Below, piece by piece: positions 22,064 through 30,240 of a stretch of 64,000 nucleotides of DNA. The position numbers and the translations under genes were made by a program. Origin of the DNA: Oscheius dolichura (Eukaryota > Nematoda > Chromadorea > Rhabditida > Rhabditidae); NCBI GenBank assembly GCA_932521035.1, contig OW051492.1:8742001-8806000 (forward strand), read 5' to 3'. The number at the start of each line of letters is the position of its first letter. Position 1 is the stretch's first letter. The notes beneath the pieces are model-generated. The model was not told where the DNA came from, did not search any database, and saw nothing but the letters and a program-made list of their open reading frames with translations.

Positions 22064-24011
22064 TTAGTTCAAACGAGCAAAATAGTACGAATAAACGTTA
22101 CGCGCCTCCATTTTGCAGCCACCCTCCAACCTGCCTTTCGTATGACAGTGGACTATATTCAAACTAGCTCTAACAAGACCAACAAAGCCGTAATTTCTTG
22201 CAGCTTTAAGTAATAAAAACTTCTGTTTTTCTGCTTCGGTCATTCTTTGCCAGACGTCATCAGAAAGAGGAACCTGGCCGTATCGTTCTTCATATAGCCA
22301 CTTTGCCTGCTCAGCCAAGGTATTCACAATTCTACAAAATTTTCCTTTGTGATTAGGCTTGAAACTTTTCTTACGGCCATTCCTCCCTCTTTGGCCAATT
22401 CTCTAGGTATTGTTGATAAGCATCGCCACTGATTGTGTTAGCCGTTTTACTGGCATAGACAACTACACAACTGCCTCCTCGACGAAAACGGAAAAGTGCC
22501 TGACTTTCGTTCCTGACATAGAAGACATGGTTGTCAAATCCTCCAGTACTATCATAAACGTGGATGTAGAACAGATCCCTGAAAATAGATTCTAGAAAAT
22601 AAATAGAAAAACATACGTGGTGTATATTTTATCGAGCTTATGGGTGATATTCTCAGCTTTTTCCATATTGCTGGCCTTTCTATCCATTGTCCTCTCCACA
22701 AAGGACTCGACTGAACTCCAGTAATCCAACTGAAAAGTGGACTGTCATTGTGTTACTCATTGCCACCTTGAAATTCTGCTCGAACTTATCCAACACCCTC
22801 CCAAGTTCTTCGATATTGGCGGCCATCGTTCCATCGTCCTTCCAACCATTTAGACCAGAGAATACTCCGTGGAGCATCGCCTGAAATATATCAAATAAAC
22901 ATGGAAAAATAGCATCCGCTCAATGGAAATCGAGTCCCTGGAACGGAGTGAGACAATCAATTTAAAATTCTCGCTATTGTCACGTTTCCTTTAAAATAAA
23001 ATAAACCATACCAGTGTTCCTGCCAGGCCTTGTATCTCTTTCCGCCATTTGATGACAATTTCCCGTGAATTTAACGGATCGGCATTCAGACAGTACTTTA
23101 TCGGGTTGGTGACATCGCGATCGATCGCACTGATTATGTCCTGGAAGCGAATTTTATAGGGAAAAGGGTGTCTAACCAAGAGCAAAGTCTGTGGTCGTCG
23201 GGTGTTACACTCGTGTTTGAACTGTTCTATGGACTGATTCGATGGGGTGCCAAGTAGATTCTCCAGGTAGCGCCGCTGATTGTCCACTTTGTTCATAATA
23301 TCCTGAAAAAGAGAGAAATGACCGAGTGAACCGGTATAAGACGGCTACCGTCACCCATGTAAGACGGTTTGCCATCAATTTGAATAGGGCCAGGGTATGA
23401 AATCACGGCGCAATTGTGCAATAGCCGGTCAATGAAATTTCCCCGCCGCGTTTGGATCTGTAACTTGTTCATTTCTTGAATATTTGCTAAAATTCAAGCA
23501 GTATCTTGTAGAGCAGATCAAGGCGGCTCTAGCCTACTGTTGTTAGCATCATATACTTAAGAGAAAGCTTTCTATAACAGCAAACATTCAGAATTCGACA
23601 ATAGAACCGAAATCACCATGCTAACCTTCGCAAAACTGTGGTGCACGATCAACGATTCAACACTCCTGAAGTCCTGTCTCATTTCTTCATGCATCTAGAA
23701 CAATTTTATGGCTGAACTAGAGCATCAAGTGGATTACCCGGCTGACTGCGTTCTTCAAGTTTCCCAGCTCCTTTATAATTAATTCGGTATCGTCAGATCT
23801 TTTGTACTGGTCAGGCACGAAGGTGACAGTTAGAGATAGGACTATTCCACCGATCCCAGTGCACATAGAGATTGATTTAGCAAGTTGAGTAAAAATCAAT
23901 GCACCCAGAGCAATGAATTCCTTGACCTGGATAGTAACTTCAAGAGCGGCTGGAATTGAGACTAATTTCAACAATGGAGCCACACTCACTTCCTACTGCA
24001 GACTCGTCCAT
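22064..24011 (-). CDS. Unrecognised multi-exon gene, right (intact) copy
   Basis: Same gene as the left arm, with the reading frame open where the left copy has TGA. Start MDESAVG at 24011; exon 2 has a hydrophobic stretch (EFIALGALIFTQLAKSIS, then GIGGIVLSLTVTFVP). Helical exons follow, including NKVDNQRRYLENLLG, HECNTRRPQTLLLVRHPF, GRVLDKFEQNFK and the LDYWSSVESFVERTMD coiled-coil-like exon (after a 37-base intron). Then come HVYDSTGGFDNHVFYV with FRFRRGGSCVVVYASKTAN, and a terminal exon with KWLYEERYGQVPLSDDVW and RNYGFVG. Estimated 400-450 residues. No signal peptide at the start; the long hydrophobic block may insert in a membrane. I do not recognise the family. One small exon in the middle (about 23.5-23.7 kb) is unresolved. 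Confidence 0.65.
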
Positions 24012-24602
24012 CTCTGGAGAAGGAGAGATTCTCAGTCTCTCGGAGAGACGGAATCGGACAGGCCCTCAATTAAATTAAATAGATTTGAAGCTAGCGAGGA
24101 AACTATATGGGCACACCCAAGAAGGAGGGATACGCCGCTTTTGTAATAGGTAAAATAAATATGAAATTAGAAAAGAAAACTATGGTAAAATAAATATCGG
24201 TCAATTTCAGCAGAGAATAGGGCTTGAGATAGCGAAAAGCGCCCAGAAAACGAGGTCCCCCACTGGCGTGGCCCGGAAGCCTCGGGCGGCTGTTTCGCAC
24301 TTTTCTCACCGGTTATTTATTAGCTCATGGGACAAGAAAGTTAAAAATATTGGTGACTTTTCATCCAAAAAGAATGATATTGAGGACTCTTGCCTTGTGG
24401 AGCCTGTGCCTGGCAAACCTGTTGGAACTAGTGGAATAGGGGATGCTACAAGGTAGACCAGGGAGGCAGCTTGGTAAAATTGGATCCACGGAAGTTGATA
24501 AGAACATGTTATGATAAATACAGAAGCTATCCACAAGAACACCAGCAAGCACTAAGCGACTCGGGAAAATACAGTTCCGGTTTTCAAATTAGCTTCCCTA
24601 GA

Positions 24603-24656
24603 GTTGTTGCGACACGACCGGCAAAATGGCTGTCGTGTCGTGTCGGCCAATAACTC
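24603..24656. mobile_element. Shortened hairpin element in right arm
   Basis: Counterpart of the element at 3587-3690. Only one half with the CGACACGACCGG and GTCGTGTCGTGTCGGCC parts remains, joined directly to GTTGTTG. Confidence 0.5.
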
Positions 24657-24829
24657 TAAGCCTCCCCTATCACCATTACCCTATCCTACCCTAATAATGG
24701 GCAGATCTGTATGTGTCTGTCTGTCTGCGAGACCTGTCGTCTGTACGGATTGACCGGTCAAAAGCAGACAGTTAGAGAAGCAGTAAGTTTCGACCGCCTC
24801 AGCTTATCCGGCAGTCAACTGTTACTTGA

Positions 24830-24915
24830 CCGCCGAATCCGGCAAGAAAATGACTAGAGGCCGGTGGAAGATAAATGGCTAGAGGCCGGTGGAAGATCGT
24901 CTCGCTGGGCAGGAG
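24830..24915. repeat. Short tandem repeat
   Basis: Two copies of a unit containing ACTAGAGGCCGGTGGAAGAT / GCTAGAGGCCGGTGGAAGAT in tandem, just outside the right arm. Confidence 0.6.
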
Positions 24916-24960
24916 GGCAGCTCGGGAGGGGGAATACGGCGCTGGAGGAGGGGGAGACAG

Positions 24961-25119
24961 CATTTGATTCACCAACTGTAGTGGTTCGGAAGTTTCTTTG
25001 TATCTATGGGTAATTGGCGCCAATTGGGTGGACGCCTCCCCGTTATCTATTGTATTACAACAGTTTGACGTAAAGCATAGCCGGTCTCTATAGTCAGATG
25101 AGATAATTTTTGCGTTTTG
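24961..25119 (+). repeat. 160-bp direct repeat, copy 1
   Basis: Begins CATTTGATTCACCAACTG and ends GATAATTTTTGCGTTTT. Near-identical to 25348-25514. The DNA between (25120-25347) has a GCGCTGGAGGAGGGG block also seen just before copy 1, so the unit duplicated may be larger than the conserved core. Confidence 0.85.
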
Positions 25120-25347
25120 CCGGCGCTGAAGGCGGGGGAGTCGACGCTGGAAAAGGGAGAGACAGCGCTGGAGGAGGGGAGCCAAGCACGGTCAAGCCGA
25201 TGGCGCCCGTTACGTCTTGTTGATAATAATTTGACTGACCAATCCCTTGTTTGTTTTCTATGGCCCCCATATAAGCTTCTAACTGAGGGGGCTTTTATTT
25301 GCAGGGGGCATTGAACTGAGAAAATACGGTAGTGATCAACACTGGAA

Positions 25348-25514
25348 CCATTTGATTCACCAACTGGGGTGATCCGGAAGTTTCTTTGTATCTATGGGTA
25401 ATTGGCGCCAATCGGGTGGACGCCTCCCCGTTATCTATTGTATTACAACAGTTTCCTCTGACGTAAAGCATAGCCGGTCTCTATAGTCACATAAGATAAT
25501 TTTTGCGTTTTTGA
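25348..25514 (+). repeat. 160-bp direct repeat, copy 2
   Basis: Second copy, with a few substitutions and a 6-base insertion (TCCTCT) before GACGTAAAGCATAGCC. Confidence 0.85.
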
Positions 25515-25757
25515 AAGAAAATTTCCTAAGGTTTTCTCATCATAAAATTATCAATAGATCGACTGTTTGGGGAAGGGTGGCTCAATTCTTGAGATTTTAT
25601 CCCTTTTTAACAAAACGGATTGTTCCCTTTCTGTCGGTATTCGCTAGAAATGTTTTGGCCTATTGCCAAAATGGTAGTACCGCCCCCCTGGCGCCCTTCC
25701 GCGGGCAGTTGAGAGTTGGAGCTGGCGGCCAACACTGCCCCACTGAAATGAACATAG

Positions 25758-26049
25758 GAATCAACCCGTACGACCCCTGCAATCGATGTTTGGTGAGAAA
25801 AGTACTAATGCCGCCCAGTGGTGATAGTCTGGAATCAACCCGTACGACCCCTGCAATCGATGTTCGGTGAGAAAAGTACTAATGCCGCCCAGTGGTGATA
25901 GTCTGGAATCAACCCGTACGACCCCTGCAATCGATGTTCGGTGAGAAAAGTACTAATGCCGCCCAGTGGTGATAGTCTGGAATCAACCCGTACGACCCCT
26001 GCAATCGATGTTCGGTGAGAAAAGTACTAATGCCGCCCAGTGGTGATAA
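25758..26049 (+). repeat. 74-bp tandem repeat, four copies
   Basis: Units start at 25758, 25832, 25906 and 25980 with GAATCAACCCGTACGACCCC and end GTGGTGATAGTCTG. Copies are almost identical; the first has TTTGG where the others have TTCGG. The array ends 34 bases before the start codon of the Ly6-like gene, so it forms its proximal promoter or 5'UTR. Confidence 0.95.
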
Positions 26050-26082
26050 CCTGCTATCACAGGAGTTCCTGCGTCGACAGCG

Positions 26083-26574
26083 ATGGCTCGTCTTCTACTT
26101 CTCGCTGCCCTTGTTGGCAGTGCCTCTGCCCTTTCCTGTTTCACCTGTGACTCCTTCCTCGGCTGTACTCATCCCCGCGTCGAGTCCTGTCCCGCCGCCA
26201 GCAGCTGCTATACTGTACGGAAAGATGGACAAGGCAAGTCTCTTCTGTGTTTAATTTCAATCGTCCGTCGAAATTAGAAAGGCTTGAAATAATTACAACT
26301 ATTTTCAGTGGCCATGATGGGATGTGCTGTCGGATGCAGTGCTCTCCCCTACAGTACCGACTACGGAGCCGAATGCACAGAATGTAAAACCGAGAATTGT
26401 AACCGCGGTCATTCTATCGGTGGGTCCTCTCCGAACCGGTTTATATTACTTTTAGGAATCGACGTTGCTCCGCATAGACCTCTCCTCCGAGGACGCCGCG
26501 CTGAACCGAAAGCTGCCGCCCTTTCCGCTACCCTTCTCCCTGTGACCCTTGTCATTGTCCGCCTCTTCCAGTAA
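26083..26574 (+). CDS. Ly6/three-finger-type GPI-anchored protein
   Basis: Three exons: 26083-26233, 26309-26419, 26456-26574; 126 residues. Signal peptide MARLLLLAALVGSASA, then a Cys-rich domain with the spacing of Ly6/uPAR proteins: CFTCDS, C-x7-C, SSCY, a central MMGCAVGC, ECTEC, and the diagnostic C-terminal ENCNR. A hydrophobic end (LLPVTLVIVRLFQ) suggests a GPI anchor at the outer cell surface. The first intron appears to use a GC donor (AAG|GCAAGT) with TTTCAG; the second uses GTGGGT. The partner or ligand cannot be inferred. Confidence 0.8.
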
Positions 26575-26694
26575 AAATCTCATTCCCATACAAATAAACC
26601 TTTTTGCGGAGTGTGGTTATATCATTTTTTTGTACGCGGCCATTGAAAAGGAAAAGATAACATGAGCGAATAGCAGCCGGTACACTATCTGTCG

Positions 26695-27342
26695 ATGAAG
26701 GAACAGCCTCCCCATTTAGGACTTCTTCAGTACTGTTTTACACAACGAAGCCAATCAACACTGGGCTCAAGGGAAGTCTTTCAAAATGCGGGCAGAACAA
26801 TGGCTCTGTACTTTGTTGCCGGCTATATTGACTACGTGGCTGTAATAGAGAATGAGGCTACCAGTAAGCAACTACGGGTTACAGTAACCCTTCTCCTCAT
26901 ATTTTTCAGACTTGGAGAAATGCTCATCCTTTGATGTAGCATTCTTTGCTGTTTTAAATGATAAGTATGAAAATACTCTGAACGCAACAGCCGAAGGTGG
27001 AATCGAACCCTCGACCGGTGGATTGTTGGCCTTCCGACCAAAATTTGTACCGCTTGCGAACCGATTGCGCACCAGCGTTGTTAAATTGCGAGTAACTCGG
27101 TACTGGATGATCCGATTTGATTACTCTAAAAACAAAAGTTGTAAGGTACGATGAGATCTCTCGATTGGTATCAAAATCTTAGCGATACGGTCAAATTTAG
27201 TTTTCACTTTGCGGTCCCTATCTATGGTTACTGTATTCTCATTACTGCTTTCTCTTGTCTAACCGGTAATTCTCCCCTCTCATTGTCCTGTGAGCTTGAA
27301 ATTGGTGCTACCGTCTTCTCAGTTTTCCTTGCTTTGGTTTAG
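26695..27342 (+). pseudogene. Decayed array copy G with tRNA-like insertion
   Basis: Matches array exons with MALYFVAGYIDYVAVI and the next exon (ACTTGGAGAAATGCTCATCC, encoding LEKCSSFDVAF), then breaks at AACGCAACAG, where unrelated tRNA-like DNA starts. About 200 bases later the Thr-stalk exon's hydrophobic tail reappears (TTACTGTATTCTCATTACTG). The reading frame is broken and most exons are gone. It lies outside the inverted duplication, 2 kb past the right arm. Confidence 0.7.
26993..27085 (-). other. tRNA-like sequence (possible SINE or tRNA pseudogene)
   Basis: On the minus strand GCGCAATCGGTTCGC resembles a tRNA D-arm/A box and GAGGGTTCGATTCC a B box, about 45 bases apart. The T-stem is not well paired and the acceptor ends do not match, so a functional tRNA is unlikely. 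Confidence 0.4.
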
Positions 27343-27818
27343 CTCTTTTAGGACCTGACAGCTGGAAATTGACAGTAAAGATCGGCTTGTTTTATTGAAA
27401 TTACGTCAAAATAACAAATGGAAAAAATAAGTCTAGTCTCGGAACAACAACTCATCATTTACCGGCCATGTTATTATTGGATACCAGCTTTAACTGTCAT
27501 CTTTGTTTGCACAGTTGTGATGGAGATGTATGAAAAACGAGATATCTAGAAGGGCAAAGGATGAGATCAAGGGGATCAGCTGATCAAAATTGAGGGAGGA
27601 AAGGCCTGAAAACTTGACTCAAGGTTGCCAACGACTAGATTGGAACTTTTATCCCAGTTTTGTCGTATTTTCCGATGGGAACGTGTTCCTGAAGGGAGCA
27701 AGCGGGTTTCCAGCCTTACTGAAGCGGCAGGCCTTCAAAAAGATCTTCAAGTACCTTCAAAATACTCGGGAAACACTAAAATTAGCCGAATATATCGAAT
27801 GAACAGAGGGAAGAGCAG
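27343..27818. other. No gene recognised
   Basis: Short frames without matching splice sites. The end overlaps the 3' side of the weak minus-strand exon described next. Confidence 0.4.
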
Positions 27819-28125
27819 CTAGAGTCCAATCAAACAGGTGGAAGCTCTACGGGAGTCGGGACGTGCAAATCTCCAGACTAATAGAAGAGCAAGTGCGGGA
27901 GTGTGCTCAGGCTGACCGGCGTTCAATTTATTCGAGTCGGCTATTTCTACCGTTACGTTTGTAGAAATTGGTAAAACGTAGTCTAGATTGGTTACGGCAA
28001 TGTTTCTGTTCCCGGGAAATGCCGACATTGAGGAAAAGTTGTTTCGGAAGCCAGAACAATAGTGCCAAAGTTCACCATTCCCGACGTTTCCAGATGGTTG
28101 CATAAATCGAGTCAACCACGTATCC
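27819..28125 (-). CDS. Possible terminal exon, unrecognised
   Basis: A minus-strand frame of about 98 residues following a GATTCAG acceptor near 28130, with LWHYCSGFRNNFSSM, an N-glycosylation site (NVTVEIAD) and a hydrophobic patch (PALALLLVWRF) near the end. It may be the tail of a secreted protein, but no upstream exon could be joined. Weak. Confidence 0.25.
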
Positions 28126-28210
28126 CTTCCCTCTCTGAATCATCAAAAACTTTTCATCATAAACAGGGCCGACTCCTGAACAAATTCATGACATCTCGCC
28201 CCGGCTGTTC

Positions 28211-28220
28211 GGCTATATAA
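28211..28220 (+). promoter_or_regulatory. TATA box of the glycine-rich gene
   Basis: GGCTATATAAGC, 60-70 bases before the start codon at 28279 in GC-rich surroundings. This is the best TATA box in the window. Confidence 0.65.
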
Positions 28221-28278
28221 GCTCGACCGCCGGGGTCAACAGCAGCATTCCCTTCTCTTCTACTTTTCCCCTATCAAT

Positions 28279-29127
28279 ATGAAAGTTCTTCTTTATTCTC
28301 TTCTCGTTGTCGGCGTTTGCGCCAGGCCTAAGGATACTTCTGAAGAAAATGGTAAGCCGTGTCTCCTAACAGGAAATAAAGAATTCGGAATTTCAGATCG
28401 TCTCGCCGGCAACCGAGGAAATACCATAGGATCCAATCCTTTCGGCCAAAATGGACAAAATGGCCAGAACAGCAAACTCCCAGGATTCGGCCAGAATGGA
28501 AACTCCAACAACGGTTTCGGACAAAATGGACAGACCGGAAGAAACAACGGCTTCGGTGGAAACCAAGGAGGATTCCCTGGATTCGGAGGCAACACTGGAA
28601 ATACCGGTTTCGGAGGAAATAACAACGGGTTCCCTGGATTTGGAGGAAACACCGGCTTCGGCGGACAGTCCGGTTTCGGTGGCTTCCCTGGATTCGGTGG
28701 ACAGTTTGGATTCGGCAATAATGGCGGCTCCACCGGCGGATTTCCCGGATTTGGTGGAAACCAAGGTGGATTCGGCGGCAATACTGGATTCGGAGGAAAC
28801 CAAGGAGGATTCCCCGGTTTCGGAGGCAACACTGGCTTCGGTGGAAACTCTGGTTTCGGCGGTAACACTGGTGGATTCCCTGGATTCGGAGGAAACACCG
28901 GAAATACCGGTTTCGGCGGAAACTCTGGCTTCGGAGGAAATAACAATGGATTCCCCGGATTCGGCGGAAATACCGGATTTGGAGGAAACACCGGCTCCGG
29001 CAGAGGAAACAACAACAACAATAATGGATTCCCTGGAGTTGGCGGATTCGGAGCTAACAACGGATTCGGAGAAAGCAGCGGACCCGGCAGAAACAATGGA
29101 TTCGGTCTTTCTACCAGACCTTTCTAA
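28279..29127 (+). CDS. Secreted glycine-rich repeat protein (GFGGN repeats)
   Basis: Two exons, 28279-28351 and 28397-29127; 267 residues. Signal peptide MKVLLYSLLVVGVCA, then RPKDTSEEN. The 45-base intron is followed by a long low-complexity domain built from GFGGN, GFPGFGG, GNTGFGG and QNG units: about 50% Gly with regular Phe and Asn and no Cys. It ends LSTRPF. Such Gly-Phe-Asn repeats occur in secreted structural and antimicrobial-type nematode proteins; the exact role is not shown. Codon use changes synonymously among repeats, so selection keeps the peptide pattern. A TATA box and a close poly(A) signal (AATAAA at about 29140) suggest strong, regulated expression. Confidence 0.85.
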   Translation: MKVLLYSLLVVGVCARPKDTSEENGKPCLLTGNKEFGISDRLAGNRGNTIGSNPFGQNGQNGQNSKLPGFGQNGNSNNGFGQNGQTGRNNGFGGNQGGFPGFGGNTGNTGFGGNNNGFPGFGGNTGFGGQSGFGGFPGFGGQFGFGNNGGSTGGFPGFGGNQGGFGGNTGFGGNQGGFPGFGGNTGFGGNSGFGGNTGGFPGFGGNTGNTGFGGNSGFGGNNNGFPGFGGNTGFGGNTGSGRGNNNNNNGFPGVGGFGANNGFGESSGPGRNNGFGLSTRPF

Positions 29128-29329
29128 ACGATAGCACGTAATAAACATCTGTATATTGCGTTTCTTTTCCTTATTTCGGAGTCAATACTCTCGCAATCGA
29201 ACCTCTTTTATGAACAAGTGAATAATTATTTTATTTCCGGCAACTTGCCCTTAGAGGGAGGAAGTGATGGATTTGGCTATCCTCAAAGCCCCCATGCAGC
29301 AATAAAGCATAATTTTAGTAGCAATTATT

Positions 29330-29896
29330 TTATGCACATTTCATACAACAGCAGACCATCTTTTTGTGCTCACATGGGCGGAAATTACAGTCCATCGAAT
29401 CTTCATTGCAATCGCAATGGGTCTTCACTGCGATTTCGTAGAGAGAATCCGTTTTGTCAATTTCTCGCACTGCTTTGACCTTTGTGCTGTTCTCTGATAA
29501 AAACCATCCGGGATTATGGACAAACAGCTGAAAGAATCAGGGAAAGTGGGACAGGCTCCACAGCTTACAAATTTCCTCGCATCCGGTATCATAACGGCGT
29601 TCTCTCGTCAATTGCTCCTCTTCAGTCTGAAAGCCATGATATCGAATGTTTACTTCCATTAGTTAATTTATGTAGCCTTCAATAAAGAGAATAATTACCG
29701 TACTTCGACAGGAAAGGTGGATTCTGCATAGACGACGTGCAACCGGCAGTTATCGTTGGATCCCCGGGCTTTGACTAGCTGAACCAAACTTCATAACCCA
29801 ATCTTCCAGAAAACTGACATTTATAGGGAATAGAAGATACTCCGTTTTGTATTTTTTAATGGCTGACACGTTGACTTTTTCCATCGCGTGCCACAT
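29330..29896 (-). CDS. Small Cys-rich protein, three exons (5' end uncertain)
   Basis: Exons 29896-29819, 29778-29704 and 29527-29330 join in frame (all phase 0) for 116 residues from MWHAMEKVNVSA. The middle exon has KARGSNDNCRLHVVYAEST. The last carries LFVHNPGWFLSENSTKVKAV and a striking Cys cluster: HCDCNEDSMDCNFRPCEHKK then CCCMKCA at the C-terminus. The N-terminal half (VSAIKKYKTEYLLFP…C) recalls a cystatin-like strand pattern, but the inhibitor motif is not visible. No signal peptide at this ATG, so a further 5' exon is likely near 30.0-30.24 kb. A candidate exon at about 29625-29568 does not keep frame. Confidence 0.6.
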
Positions 29897-30240
29897 TAGC
29901 CCCTAAAGCTTAAAAGTACTATATTTCTTCTGATTCAAGGCTCCCCTAAAGGGTAATCAAAGCTTTGAGCTTCCTTAGAAGAAAATATGGTAACTAGCCC
30001 GTAGAACACACCATAATAATGTCAGTATTGATCACACTGTCCGTTGGAAGGAGGCCATCCCAGACGGTTGGGCCGGTGCCGGTCGGAGGTGCTCACATTC
30101 TTCCTTCCGCTGTGCATGGTTCGCGTTCAGGTGAAGTGGAAGACTTTTTTCTTTCTGAAAAAAAATATTTGCTCTATTTGGTAAAGGAAGGACTACCTGA
30201 ACGAAGCCGGACGTTTGGAAGGAGGAACGGCAGACCATTT

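Larger units (their letters stand above)
21829..24823. repeat. Inverted duplication, right arm
   Basis: Reverse complement of 3421-6460. Outer end at 24823 (…CAGTCAACTGTT, followed by unrelated ACTTGACC); inner end at 21829 in the array 3'UTR. It lies 15.4 kb from the left arm. Confidence 0.92.

Noticed and set aside
28293-29148. Long open frames on the minus strand and in another plus frame over the glycine-rich gene
   Set aside because: They are shadows of the regular GGN/TTC codon pattern; no signal peptide or splice logic, and the plus frame with signal peptide explains the region.
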